DNA from: Bacilli bacterium
Lineage (GTDB): Bacteria > Bacillota_I > Bacilli_A > RF39 > UBA660
DNA length: 20,387 bases
Direction: 5' to 3'
Assembly: GCA_900751815.1 (NCBI GenBank)
Contig: CAADST010000142.1
Span: forward strand, 1 to 20,387
Shown: piece after piece, positions 1 to 7,801 of the stretch
How positions within the stretch are numbered: the first letter of the stretch is position 1
Layout of the letters: the number at the start of each line of letters is the position of its first letter
Notes under the pieces: model-generated
Told to the model about the DNA's origin: nothing
Database searches by the model: none
Seen by the model: only the letters and a program-made list of their open reading frames with translations
Translations under genes and position numbers: made by a program

Positions 1-336
1 AACTACTTCTTCTTTAACAGTATCAATTGTTACTCTACCCCAGATTAGGCCTTGATAAACTAGTAAATCATTATACATATCTGGTGTTATAGAACTTAAG
101 AAATATCCCCAGACAACTCTTTTTTGACCAATTAATAATCTTTTGTTAGTTAAAACTACAACACAACTAGTAAATATTTCATAGAATGTTGAACTTTTTT
201 GTCCCATAAAGACAAATAATGGTTCTTCACCAGGATTTAAATGTCCTTCTACTACATCACAATGTTTTTTTAGTCTCCAGGCAATTCCTCCGGGATGCTT
301 ATGTTTAAATTCTAAAGCTTTTTCATATACAGTCAT
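1..336 (-). CDS. Partial PH-domain-like protein, 3' end outside the window
   Basis: An open frame of 112 codons runs from an ATG at 336 to the left edge without a stop, so the C-terminus is missing. An AGGTGAT ribosome binding site lies just upstream of the ATG. The protein begins MTVYEKALEFKHKHPGG and continues with a stretch typical of bacterial PH (YokE/SHOCT-associated) domains: a loop with NPGEEPLFVFMGQKS, a hydrophobic strand FTSCVVVLTNKRLLI, and then GQKRVVWGYFLSSI, where strands alternate with turns. Such proteins are usually cytosolic or membrane-associated with unknown ligands. There is no signal peptide or TM segment in the visible part. The family assignment rests on the strand pattern and the VVLTNKRLLIGQK motif only. 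Confidence 0.6.
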   Translation of the reverse strand, partial: MTVYEKALEFKHKHPGGIAWRLKKHCDVVEGHLNPGEEPLFVFMGQKSSTFYEIFTSCVVVLTNKRLLIGQKRVVWGYFLSSITPDMYNDLLVYQGLIWGRVTIDTVKEEVV

Positions 337-381
337 AGTATCACCTAAATATATTGTATAATAAAATTTGAATATTCGCAA

Positions 382-1332
382 CTAAATTAAATAATCAGTA
401 TAAACCCAACGATTAGAATTTATTTTGGTCCAGCCATTTTTCTCTTCCATTATAGCAACAGTTGTTCCTTTAGGAAGTGGTGCTTGATAAGATAGTATTG
501 TTCCTGATGGAGTCTTTCGAACATTTAGAAAACCTATATTAGTACTTTTGGTTTCATAAAATTTATTAGGAATTGTTTTAGTAATTAGATTACCCGCTAG
601 ATACTCTTTGTCACTTATTTTGGCCCAATTATTAACAAATTCTAGGACTTTAACTTTAGTATTTTGAGGAAGAGTATTTATAGCATTGTAATTGGTACTT
701 GGGCCTAATCTTATGTTTATATTTGTAGTAGTATAGTAATATTCCTCTTCATCTTCTATATCGGGTATATATAAATCTAAGAAGTTTAAGCCTGCGCTAT
801 TTTTAATTGTAGTAAATGTATTATCGATAAAAAAGGCATCTTCTGGTTTAACGGATCCACCAGTTGTGTTAATTACCCAAATATCATTGGTATTTTTAAC
901 CCAACCAGAACCCGCAAATTTACCTTTGCCTACGACAATATGAAAATGTTCACCAGTGGCATAACCATCACGGCCTTCGATAGCAATAGCTTCTTTTCTT
1001 TTAAATTTTTGACCAACGCTTAATTTTTTTAATTCACTATCTTCGATATGACCAATCATAATTGTTACATAATCATTAAATGTGGGAGCAATGACTTTAG
1101 TAGTTGATTCTAGCCACAAACAATTTGTTGAACTAGTACCCACGCCATATATTTTTTTAACTACAACTTCATCGCAAGGACAATAAAAGTATCCATTTGC
1201 ACCACTTTTTCCACAATTATCATCTATTGGATAATCTTTTGGTGTTCCCACTGTATGCCTAGAGTGGGAAAAATCATTTTCATATGTTTGTGTAATATTC
1301 ATTATTTTAATTGGATAAATTAAATAATTCAT
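382..1332 (-). CDS. M23-type peptidoglycan endopeptidase with two SH3b domains
   Basis: The 316-residue protein has an N-terminal LytM/M23 zinc peptidase fold. H23 or H26 and D37 (in YPIDD) would be the first metal ligands, G94-H95 the conserved mid-domain histidine, and H129-F-H131 the HxH motif. Two SH3b-like repeats follow (about 200-255 and 258-316), each with the N-[IV]-R-x-[GT]-P-S core and a W-x-K-I strand; these usually bind the cell wall. There is no signal peptide, as in phage endolysins or substrates of other export routes. The start is supported by an AAAGGGGG site five bases upstream. It lies alone between the PH-like gene and the ABC operon terminator, with no phage genes nearby, so it may be a domesticated lysin or a housekeeping hydrolase. 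The function is known for the family; the substrate bond is not visible. Confidence 0.8.
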   Translation of the reverse strand: MNYLIYPIKIMNITQTYENDFSHSRHTVGTPKDYPIDDNCGKSGANGYFYCPCDEVVVKKIYGVGTSSTNCLWLESTTKVIAPTFNDYVTIMIGHIEDSELKKLSVGQKFKRKEAIAIEGRDGYATGEHFHIVVGKGKFAGSGWVKNTNDIWVINTTGGSVKPEDAFFIDNTFTTIKNSAGLNFLDLYIPDIEDEEEYYYTTTNINIRLGPSTNYNAINTLPQNTKVKVLEFVNNWAKISDKEYLAGNLITKTIPNKFYETKSTNIGFLNVRKTPSGTILSYQAPLPKGTTVAIMEEKNGWTKINSNRWVYTDYLI

Positions 1333-1365
1333 TATATCCCCCTTTCTACTATAATATATTTTTTT

Positions 1366-1399
1366 ATAAAAAAAGAAGGACGGTGTTTGTCCACTTCCT
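1366..1399 (-). terminator. Terminator of the marR-ABC operon
   Basis: On the minus strand a GGAC/GTCC stem, extended by GAA/TTC after a small bulge, is followed by a run of seven T. It starts at the stop codon of the second ABC gene and separates this operon from the M23 gene downstream. Confidence 0.65.
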
Positions 1400-3369
1400 T
1401 AACTAACTTTTTCAAATTGTGAATTATAAAGACTCGCATAAAAGCCATTTTGTTTCATTAATTCATCGTGACTACCTTGTTCAATAATGTTTCCTTCATT
1501 CATTACAAGGATTAAATCAGCATTTTTAATTGTTGAAAGTCGATGAGCTATAATAAATGATGTTCTACCTTCCATTAATTTATCCATAGCTTTTTGAACT
1601 AATTCTTCAGTTCTAGTATCAACATTACTTGTTGCTTCATCCAGTATCAAGAATGGTGCATTATCAAGCATACCACGAGCAATAGTCATAAGTTGTTTTT
1701 GACCACTAGATATAGAATCATTATCTTCAATTATTGTATCATAAGAATTTGGTAGGGACTTTATAAAGTGATCTACTCCAACAACTTTACATACTTGTTT
1801 TAATTCATAATCTGATACATTTTCCCTATTATAAACTATATTTTCTCTTACTGTACCATTAAAAACCCATGTATCTTGTAATACCATTGTAAATAAATCA
1901 TGAACATTTTCGCGAGTTAACTCATTTATTGATACTCCATCAATTTTAATATCTCCGGAATTTATTTCATAGAATTTCATCAGTAAATTAACCATAGTTG
2001 TTTTACCAGCACCAGTTGGACCAACGATAGCTATCTTTTGTCCAGGTTTTACTTTAGCACTAAAGTCTTTAATGATTATTCTATCACTATCATAACCAAA
2101 TTTAACATGGTCAAAAGTAATATTTCCTTTTACTTTATCTCTATCTAAATGTTTAGTTAAAGCTGATTCATCACTCATTTCTTCGGCCTCAATAAATTCG
2201 AATATTCTTTCACTTGCGGCTGCTGCTGATTGTAAAGAAGTCATAGCTTGAGCAATTTGAGATAATGGATTAGTAAATAATCTAACATAAACAATAAATG
2301 CAACGATTACCCCAAAAGTTATATAACCATTCATTGCAAGAAGAGCCCCAACAACACAGACAACTACATAACTAAAGTTTCCAATAAAAGCCATAATTGG
2401 TTGCATTAAACCTGATAAAAATTGACTCTTACGAATAGCATCAAATACTTTTTCATTTAACTTATCAAATTTTTCATCGGCATCTTTTTTACCATTATAT
2501 ACTTTAACAACATTATGTCCTGAATAAACTTCTTCAATATGACCATTCATATTACCAAGTTCTACTTGTCTTTGAATAAAGTATTTTTGAGATTTCTTTA
2601 AAATTATAGCCATAATTGAAAAACCTAATAAGCTTGATACAATTGCACAAATTGCCATAATCCAGTTTGTTACAAACATCATTATTACACTACCAATTAA
2701 TAGTGTTATGGCTCCAACTAAAGAACCAATACTTTGAGACATTGTTTGAGCTACTGTATCAACATCGTTGGTTATTCTTGATAATATATCTCCAGTTGAG
2801 TTACGATCAAAATATCTTAAAGGTAATTTATTTATTTTATTAATTATTTTACTTCTTAAATCCTTAGCAAAATTATTAGAAACTGTTGCCATTATATAGT
2901 GCCCAAAGAAACTAAATATAGCACTAGCAATATAAATAATTGCTAAGAATAAAGCAATATTTTTAATAGCAGTAAAGTCCATTTTAGGTTCTACTATTTC
3001 TTGAATAGACTCTGGCATCGAATCAATCGCTGAGAAAATTTCACTTGATGATGAATCTTCACTAATACCAGACATAATACTCATAAATTCTTGTTTATCT
3101 TCAAAAGATATCGTATCAGATGACATAATCTCATTAATTGTTGTCTCACTAATATTAGGAGTCAAACCATCAGATATAATATCAGTTAAATTGCTTAAAT
3201 GATCTGGAGCAATAATTGATAGAATCGAACTTACTGCTGCCAAAACAAAAGCAATTATTATTAAAGTATGAAATTTATTTAAATAATGAACTAATTTCTT
3301 CATTGCTCCCCGGAAGTCATTAGCTTTATCAAAGTTATTTGATCCCGGTTTTCCCATTGGTTTAGGCAT
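1399..3369 (-). CDS. ABC exporter half-transporter, catalytically complete subunit
   Basis: This is a type IV ABC exporter subunit with an N-terminal six-helix membrane domain and a C-terminal ATPase. From the ATG at 3369 it has 656 residues. The Walker A GPTGAGKTT lies at 450-458, the signature is SSGQK at 554-558 rather than LSGGQ, the Walker B LILDE ends in catalytic E578, and the switch histidine is in AHR (609). An extra segment of about 80 residues, rich in S, D and E, lies between TM1 and TM2 and should face outside. The ATG at 3369 is preferred over a GTG at 3387, because AGGAGG lies correctly before it and the GTG is part of that site. It overlaps the upstream ABC gene by 8 nt, so the two are translationally coupled and probably form a heterodimer. 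The family suggests drug or lipid export; the substrate is unknown. Confidence 0.9.
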   Translation of the reverse strand: MPKPMGKPGSNNFDKANDFRGAMKKLVHYLNKFHTLIIIAFVLAAVSSILSIIAPDHLSNLTDIISDGLTPNISETTINEIMSSDTISFEDKQEFMSIMSGISEDSSSSEIFSAIDSMPESIQEIVEPKMDFTAIKNIALFLAIIYIASAIFSFFGHYIMATVSNNFAKDLRSKIINKINKLPLRYFDRNSTGDILSRITNDVDTVAQTMSQSIGSLVGAITLLIGSVIMMFVTNWIMAICAIVSSLLGFSIMAIILKKSQKYFIQRQVELGNMNGHIEEVYSGHNVVKVYNGKKDADEKFDKLNEKVFDAIRKSQFLSGLMQPIMAFIGNFSYVVVCVVGALLAMNGYITFGVIVAFIVYVRLFTNPLSQIAQAMTSLQSAAAASERIFEFIEAEEMSDESALTKHLDRDKVKGNITFDHVKFGYDSDRIIIKDFSAKVKPGQKIAIVGPTGAGKTTMVNLLMKFYEINSGDIKIDGVSINELTRENVHDLFTMVLQDTWVFNGTVRENIVYNRENVSDYELKQVCKVVGVDHFIKSLPNSYDTIIEDNDSISSGQKQLMTIARGMLDNAPFLILDEATSNVDTRTEELVQKAMDKLMEGRTSFIIAHRLSTIKNADLILVMNEGNIIEQGSHDELMKQNGFYASLYNSQFEKVS

Positions 3370-5122
3370 TATTAAGTTCCTCCTCACTTAATTGTGATAA
3401 TGCAATTTCTTTGTAGACATCACAATTTTTCAATAATTCTTCATGTGTTCCCATACCAACACATGTTCCTTTATCTAAAACAATTATTTTATCGGCATTC
3501 ATAATTGTTCCAATTCTTTGAGCAACTATAAATGTTGTAGCATCTTTAGTATATTTCTTTAGTTCGCGTCTTAAAGTAAAATCTGTTTTATAGTCAAGTG
3601 CTGAGAAAGAATCATCAAAGATATATATTTCTGGCCTGCGAGCAATAGCTCTAGCAATAGAAATTCTTTGTTTTTGTCCTCCAGAGATGTTAGTTCCTCT
3701 TTGAGCTAAATAAGAATTATACTTATCAGGCATACTCTCCACAAATTCTTTTCCTTGGGCTACTTCAATAGCTTTTACTACATCTTCTTTAGTAATTTTC
3801 TTATCACTTTCTCCATAAGAAACATTTTCACTAACAGATCCACTAAATATAACTGCTTTTTGAGGAATATAACCAATTTTATTATGTAAATATTCTAATT
3901 TGTAATCTTTAACATTAACGCCATCAATTATTATTTCGCCATCAGTTACATCGTAAAATCTTGGAATTAAATTAATAAGAGTTGATTTACCACTACCAGT
4001 TGAACCTATAAAAGCTATCGTTTGTCCTTTTTCAGCTTTAAATGTAATGTCTTTTAAAATATATTCATCGGCATCGGGATACTTAAATGATACATCCCTA
4101 AATTCAACAGTACCTGTAAGTTTAGGATCACTCTTTGTAACACTACCATCTTTGATTGCAAAATCTTCATCTAATACTTCATTAATACGATCGGCAGATA
4201 TTGCTGCTCTTGGATACATGATAAATATCATAGCAAGCATCAAGAATGACATAATAACTTGCATTCCATAAGATGAGAATACTACCATATCACCAAAGAT
4301 ACCAACTTTTTCACTCATTAGGGATGCATCAATCATATAAGCACCAATGAAATATATAGCTAATGTTGAAAAATACATTATCAAATACATGATGGGTTGC
4401 ATAATACCAAATGTTCTTTGGTTAAATAATTGAATTTTAGTTAATTTACTATTTGTTTCTTCAAATTTCTTTTCTTGATAATCTTCAGCATTAAATGCTC
4501 TAACTACTCGAATACCAGTTAAATTTTCTCTAGTTATACCATTGATTTTATCAAGTAATTTTTGAACAATTTTAAATTTAGGCAATACAACTATCATTAA
4601 GAATGTAAGGGTTAGTAAAAGTATTAATACTCCACCACCAATAATGGCACTCCAGGTAAGGCTTTTACCAAGTGTTTTACTAACAGCCCATATCGCTGTA
4701 ATTGGCGCTTTAATAATAAGTTGAAGATCCATAGCAACAAGCATTTCAATTTGTGATACATCGTTAGTAGTTCTCGTAATTAAACTACTTGTTGAAAATT
4801 TCTTAACTTCACCTTCACTAAAGTTTTCTACTTTTTCAAAAATATCTTTTCTAATTATCTTAGAAAATGTTGCAGCAATATATGATGCAAAAAATCCAAC
4901 AATAACTGCTGCTGCTAAACTACCAAAGGCACATAGAAGCATCTTACCTCCAGCAGTTAAAATTTCTGCCATAGTATTTCCTTCGGTTTGAACAAGCTGT
5001 GTAATCTCTGACATATAGTCTGGTAATTTCAAATCAAGCCAGACTTGAAAAACTATTAATCCTGCACAAACTAATATTAATAAAAAATCTTTTTTTCTTA
5101 ATTTCTTTAATAATTTAAACAT
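3362..5122 (-). CDS. ABC exporter half-transporter, degenerate-site subunit
   Basis: This is the second half of the putative heterodimeric exporter, with TM helices in the first 310 residues followed by the ATPase. The Walker A is GSTGSGKST (373-381) and the signature is a canonical ISGGQKQR. The Walker B ends IFDD, so the catalytic Glu is Asp (504), and the switch histidine is Gln in AQR (535). In known heterodimeric exporters (TM287/288, LmrCD, BmrCD) one subunit carries exactly this kind of degenerate site, and the partner gene here has the canonical E and H. ATG 5122 sits 8-9 nt after AGG; an ATG at 5128 is also in frame and would overlap the marR stop, but is too close to the ribosome binding site. 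It lies directly behind marR in the same operon. Confidence 0.9.
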   Translation of the reverse strand: MFKLLKKLRKKDFLLILVCAGLIVFQVWLDLKLPDYMSEITQLVQTEGNTMAEILTAGGKMLLCAFGSLAAAVIVGFFASYIAATFSKIIRKDIFEKVENFSEGEVKKFSTSSLITRTTNDVSQIEMLVAMDLQLIIKAPITAIWAVSKTLGKSLTWSAIIGGGVLILLLTLTFLMIVVLPKFKIVQKLLDKINGITRENLTGIRVVRAFNAEDYQEKKFEETNSKLTKIQLFNQRTFGIMQPIMYLIMYFSTLAIYFIGAYMIDASLMSEKVGIFGDMVVFSSYGMQVIMSFLMLAMIFIMYPRAAISADRINEVLDEDFAIKDGSVTKSDPKLTGTVEFRDVSFKYPDADEYILKDITFKAEKGQTIAFIGSTGSGKSTLINLIPRFYDVTDGEIIIDGVNVKDYKLEYLHNKIGYIPQKAVIFSGSVSENVSYGESDKKITKEDVVKAIEVAQGKEFVESMPDKYNSYLAQRGTNISGGQKQRISIARAIARRPEIYIFDDSFSALDYKTDFTLRRELKKYTKDATTFIVAQRIGTIMNADKIIVLDKGTCVGMGTHEELLKNCDVYKEIALSQLSEEELNNA

Positions 5123-5124
5123 AC

Positions 5125-5556
5125 TCATTTCCTTTCTTCTATATTATTCTTAATTTTTTTAATAACAGATGTTACCACATCTCGTTCTTCATCAGTTATC
5201 CCTTTAGATAACTTATCAGTAACATATTTATGCTTTTCACGCAATTTAGCAATAATATCATTGGCCTCAGCATTTATTATTATATGCTGACACCTATGAT
5301 CAGATTCATCAAGAACTAAAGAAATAAACCCGCGATCAAGTAATTTAGCTACAGCCTTAGAAACATAAGACTTAGAAAAACCTTTTAATTTAGCTACATC
5401 TCTTCCTTGATTAATATTTTCATTAAAAGTAACAGCTATTAGGACATCCGCCTCAGGTTTTGTAATACCAATTTCTTTAGCACACGCATCAATTTCACTA
5501 TCAATATAATCTCTAATTTTTTTAAAACATACTAATGTTTCTTCATCTTTAAACAT
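5125..5556 (-). CDS. MarR-family transcriptional regulator
   Basis: A 143-residue winged-helix protein. Residues 30-95 show the MarR DNA-binding core: a helix with ITKPEADVLIAVTF, the recognition helix region DVAKLKGFSKSYVSKAVAKLLDRGFI, and a wing with LVLDESDHRCQHIIIN. The flanking N- and C-terminal helices would form the dimer interface. It is the first gene of the operon with the two ABC subunits and very likely controls it, as MarR proteins commonly repress the exporter genes they precede and are released by a ligand of the pump. The promoter just upstream contains an imperfect palindrome downstream of the -10 box. Family assignment is secure; the ligand and the sign of regulation are inferred. 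Confidence 0.88.
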   Translation of the reverse strand: MFKDEETLVCFKKIRDYIDSEIDACAKEIGITKPEADVLIAVTFNENINQGRDVAKLKGFSKSYVSKAVAKLLDRGFISLVLDESDHRCQHIIINAEANDIIAKLREKHKYVTDKLSKGITDEERDVVTSVIKKIKNNIEERK

Positions 5557-5574
5557 AATTTCACTTCCTAAAAA

Positions 5575-5621
5575 TTAGTTTATGTATCAACCATTATATA
5601 GATTTTTATTTTTTTAGTCAA
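5575..5621 (-). promoter_or_regulatory. Promoter of the marR-ABC operon with possible operator
   Basis: On the minus strand TTGACT (5616-5621) and TATAAT (5593-5598) are separated by exactly 17 bases. Downstream of the -10 box, about 5576-5589, is an imperfect palindrome (GTTTATGTATCAAC on the plus strand, 10 of 14 positions symmetric) that could be the MarR operator. Confidence 0.75.
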
Positions 5622-5624
5622 TAA

Positions 5625-5658
5625 AAAAATATGAATTTCACAAAACATTCATATTTTT
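5625..5658 (-). terminator. Terminator after the DUF4186 gene
   Basis: A 12-bp stem (AAAAATATGAAT with ATTCATATTTTT) with a 10-nt loop overlaps the stop codon of the DUF4186 gene; its T-rich 3' side serves the minus strand. The stem is nearly symmetric in flanking A and T, so it may act in both directions. Confidence 0.65.
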
Positions 5659-6016
5659 ATTTATTTTGTGTGGATAACTTCCTGTTTATCCACATCATAA
5701 TAATATTTACTATATATTCTTGCTCATTTTCAGTTAGTTCTTTATTTGGTTTTATATGATGCCACTTATAAAGGCAAGTTCTACAACAAGTTGCTGTTGC
5801 ATGCTGAGCAATAAACACTGGATGATTTTTCATTGGTGTTTGTTTGCCGTCATTAGGTATATATGCTGGAGCAAGTCTAATTTTAATAAAATCTTCAGCA
5901 TGTTTTCTTATTACATCTAATCCCTTATCATTAATATACTTTATATCTTTACTACTTAAATGAAAACTATTTCTAAACTTTGATTTAGCAAGATGCTCTA
6001 ATATATCATTATACAT
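5657..6016 (-). CDS. DUF4186 family protein
   Basis: The 119-residue protein matches what I recall of the DUF4186 family almost end to end: an N-terminal LAKSKFRNSFHLSSKDIKYI block, then KHAEDFIKIRLAPAYIPNDG, the central HPVFIAQHATATCCR segment, CLYKWHHI, and a C-terminal helix. The His and Cys residues (H-x-A-T-A-T-C-C and C-x4-W-H-H) suggest a metal site, but the biochemical role of the family is not known to me. AGGAGG lies seven bases before the ATG at 6016. It stands alone with its own promoter and terminator. Confidence 0.85.
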   Translation of the reverse strand: MYNDILEHLAKSKFRNSFHLSSKDIKYINDKGLDVIRKHAEDFIKIRLAPAYIPNDGKQTPMKNHPVFIAQHATATCCRTCLYKWHHIKPNKELTENEQEYIVNIIMMWINRKLSTQNK

Positions 6017-6051
6017 TTTAATGCCTCCTAAAATTAATTTAACCTATGTTT

Positions 6052-6060
6052 AGTATACCA
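6052..6060 (-). promoter_or_regulatory. Extended -10 promoter of the DUF4186 gene
   Basis: On the minus strand TGGTATACT is an extended -10 element (TGn plus TATACT) about 35 bases before the ATG. A -35 box is only weakly recognisable (TTGTTA with a 19-base spacer). Confidence 0.5.
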
Positions 6061-6378
6061 TAATTTTATTTATTATTAACAAACAATTCAAAATATTTTT
6101 AGAGTATGTTATACTATTTTGATAAAAATTTTTTAAAACTATTTGTCTCCTTATAGAAAAAAATTTATATAAATAACATACTAAAGAAAAATGATTTATA
6201 TTAAATAAGATTATATTTCAAAATTTGACAATTTATTCTAGTTTTTTTGCAATTTATGTATTATAATTTTTCTAGGAGATTTTTTAATTATCAGACATGT
6301 TAAGTTAAATATCAAACTATGATATTGGTTAAAATAAGAATTATTTTAATAAATAAAAGAGTTAAGGAGGTGCAAAGA
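6061..6378. other. Intergenic region between divergent genes
   Basis: This is an AT-rich stretch of about 320 bases with no gene that I can support. Possible plus-strand promoter boxes for the lipoprotein gene are an extended -10 TGTTATACT at 6107-6115 and a TATAAT at 6262-6267; neither has a convincing -35 box. A 15-base string, ATGATTTATATTAAA, occurs at 6190-6204 and again at the start of the small membrane protein gene (6781-6795). Confidence 0.4.
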
Positions 6379-6753
6379 ATGAAAAAAATATTAAGCTTAA
6401 TTGTTTTATTATTATTCATGTGTTTATTAACAGGATGTGGAAACAATTTAGACAATAATTTGGATGACTTAAATGAGTATTTAGAAGATGCTTCATATGT
6501 GTACCCTGATAGCAAAAATGTTATTGTAACACTCAATGAATTTAATCAACTTAAAAGCGGAATGACACCACAAGAGGTATGGAACATTATAGGGGGCCAA
6601 TGTACTAATACCGGAACAACTGATATGGGAATTGGAGAAGAATATATTACTGTTTCTTATGGATGCAATGGTAATGGTTCAGTTGGAGCAAATGTGTTAT
6701 TAATGTTCCAAGGTGGTAAACTGACTACATTTAGTCAATATGGATTAGAATAA
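6379..6753 (+). CDS. DUF3862-type small lipoprotein
   Basis: Translation from ATG 6379 is set by GGAGG nine bases upstream. The 124-residue product starts MKKILSLIVLLLFMCLLTGC, a lipoprotein signal with lipobox LTGC and C20 as the likely lipidated residue. After a short acidic linker, the domain from about residue 50 (VTLNEFNQLKSGMTPQEVWNIIGG, then TDMGIGEEYITVSY and VLLMFQGGKLTTFSQYGL) fits DUF3862, a fold related to BLIP/SmpA-type beta-lactamase-inhibitor-like domains. It would sit on the outer face of the membrane. Family members are common in Bacillota and have no agreed function. It is followed by a small membrane protein gene 27 bases downstream, so the two may be co-transcribed. Confidence 0.85.
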   Translation: MKKILSLIVLLLFMCLLTGCGNNLDNNLDDLNEYLEDASYVYPDSKNVIVTLNEFNQLKSGMTPQEVWNIIGGQCTNTGTTDMGIGEEYITVSYGCNGNGSVGANVLLMFQGGKLTTFSQYGLE

Positions 6754-6780
6754 GAAGAATTTCAAATATGTTAGAAAGGG

Positions 6781-7092
6781 ATGATTTATATTAAAAGTTG
6801 GTATGATTTAACTAATGAAGAACAAAAAAATATGATTAATGAATTTAGAGAAAAGTATTCTGGACCTAATACAAAAAAATTACATGAAATAAACAAATGG
6901 TTAATAGTATTAATAATTCCATTGACAATATTTGTTATAGTTAGGATTATTGTGCAAACTGATGAAACAATTGGAATTGCAAAATTTATATTGTTAATAC
7001 TTATTATCATATACATATTTAATTTAGTTAAAATTGCAAGAGAAAATTCCGCCTTTAAAAAATGGCTAAAAACAAAAAATATATTAAAATAA
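6781..7092 (+). CDS. Small two-TM membrane protein
   Basis: The 103-residue protein begins with a short cytosolic helix of the kind SWYDLTNEEQKNMINEFREKY, then has two hydrophobic segments at about 42-59 and 68-87 and a basic C-terminal tail. I do not recognise the family; the leading W-Y-D-L-T/S-x-E-E-Q motif is seen in many short Bacillota membrane proteins of unknown role. The assigned ATG is uncertain, because AGAAAGGG runs directly into it; an ATT codon nine bases later would have better spacing but is a rare start. It lies between the lipoprotein and a 38-codon ORF on the same strand. Confidence 0.6.
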   Translation: MIYIKSWYDLTNEEQKNMINEFREKYSGPNTKKLHEINKWLIVLIIPLTIFVIVRIIVQTDETIGIAKFILLILIIIYIFNLVKIARENSAFKKWLKTKNILK

Positions 7093-7179
7093 AAAACTAT
7101 ATCAGAGATAGTGAAAAAACCAAATGAAATTTCACAATCGCCAAAATAAAACAATGAATTATAGTAAGGAGATGACTTT

Positions 7180-7296
7180 ATGGACAAAACAGAAATAACC
7201 GAAGAAAGAGCGGATCGTTTTATAAGACTATTATATACAATGTATGCTGAACAATTAGGTGTTGAAATTGAAATAACCAAGAAAGAGGAAAATTAA
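7180..7296 (+). CDS. 38-residue hypothetical protein
   Basis: The reading frame starts with ATG 7180, has AAGGAG eight bases upstream and ends with TAA, directly followed by a strong plus-strand terminator. The product (MDKTEITEERADRFIRLLYT, then MYAEQLGVEIEITKKEEN) is charged and likely forms one amphipathic helix. It has no signal or membrane segment. The strong ribosome binding site and position at the end of a transcription unit argue for a real small protein. The function is unknown. Confidence 0.55.
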   Translation: MDKTEITEERADRFIRLLYTMYAEQLGVEIEITKKEEN

Positions 7297-7320
7297 ATAA
7301 AGCATAGAAATAATAACAAA

Positions 7321-7355
7321 AAAAGCAAACAAGTCCAAAAACAGTTTGCTTTTTC
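7321..7355 (+). terminator. Terminator of the lipoprotein/small-protein unit
   Basis: A perfect 10-bp stem AAAAGCAAAC / GTTTGCTTTT with a 13-nt loop is followed by T residues on the plus strand, 24 bases after the 38-codon ORF. Confidence 0.8.
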
Positions 7356-7360
7356 TGTGA

Positions 7361-7386
7361 AATAAAAAAATCCCGTACTTACGGGA
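7361..7386 (-). terminator. Terminator of ssrA
   Basis: On the minus strand TCCCGT-AAGT-ACGGGA forms a tight hairpin followed by seven T. It begins 14 bases after the CCA end of the tmRNA. Confidence 0.8.
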
Positions 7387-7399
7387 GTTATAAACCTTA

Positions 7400-7756
7400 T
7401 GGTGGAGTAGAGGAGAGTCGAACTCCTGTCCAATATGTTCTATTATACAATATCTACAAGTTTAGGTAGATTTGATATGTCCTAATTAAATGGCTCTACA
7501 CCAACCTCATAATTAGTAAGTTTAGTAAATTTCGATATATTATCCTAAACAAATAATATATTATATCTTATATTTATGAACCCCTAGCTAAATCTATAAG
7601 AGAAATTTAGTAGAAGTGCTCCCTTACCTACTAATTAGGCAAAAGCAGGAGCGAAACTGTAATTAGTTTCGTCATTTAATTTTAGGTTTGCACTTAAGGT
7701 ATGCCGACCACTTGCAATCATATCTAGTTACATATGTCGAAACCATGAACTACCCC
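7400..7756 (-). ncRNA. ssrA: Transfer-messenger RNA (tmRNA)
   Basis: The RNA rescues ribosomes stalled on mRNAs lacking stop codons, together with SmpB. It is a one-piece tmRNA of about 357 nt. The 5' end GGGGUAG pairs with CUACUCC at the 3' end (7 bp with one G-U), and discriminator A plus CCA are encoded. The T arm carries GGAGUUCGACUCUCC, and the 5' D-like region has GGUUUCGAC. The tag reading frame spans 7691 down to 7635: GCA resume codon, then a peptide ANLKLNDETNYSFAPAFA and a UAA stop. The hydrophobic AFA end is a typical degradation signal. ssrA stands behind the tsa operon on the same strand, with its own promoter and terminator. Confidence 0.95.
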
Positions 7757-7766
7757 ATACAACATA

Positions 7767-7795
7767 ATTATAACAAAAAATTCTCAATTTGTCTA
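7767..7795 (-). promoter_or_regulatory. Promoter of ssrA
   Basis: Minus-strand boxes TAGACA (7790-7795) and TATAAT (7767-7772) are 17 bases apart, and the mature tmRNA 5' end follows ten bases after the -10 box, so a very short 5' leader would be trimmed by RNase P. Confidence 0.7.
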
Positions 7796-7801
7796 CTGTT
7801 T

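Noticed and set aside
6190..6795. 15-base direct repeat ATGATTTATATTAAA as a mobile-element target duplication
   Set aside because: The sequence between holds an ordinary lipoprotein gene, with no transposase or terminal inverted repeats; AT-rich chance or a small duplication is enough.
6786..7280. 164-residue minus-strand frame
   Set aside because: It is antisense to a membrane protein gene and the 38-codon ORF, both with better start signals or context; its hydrophobic content mirrors the complementary strand.
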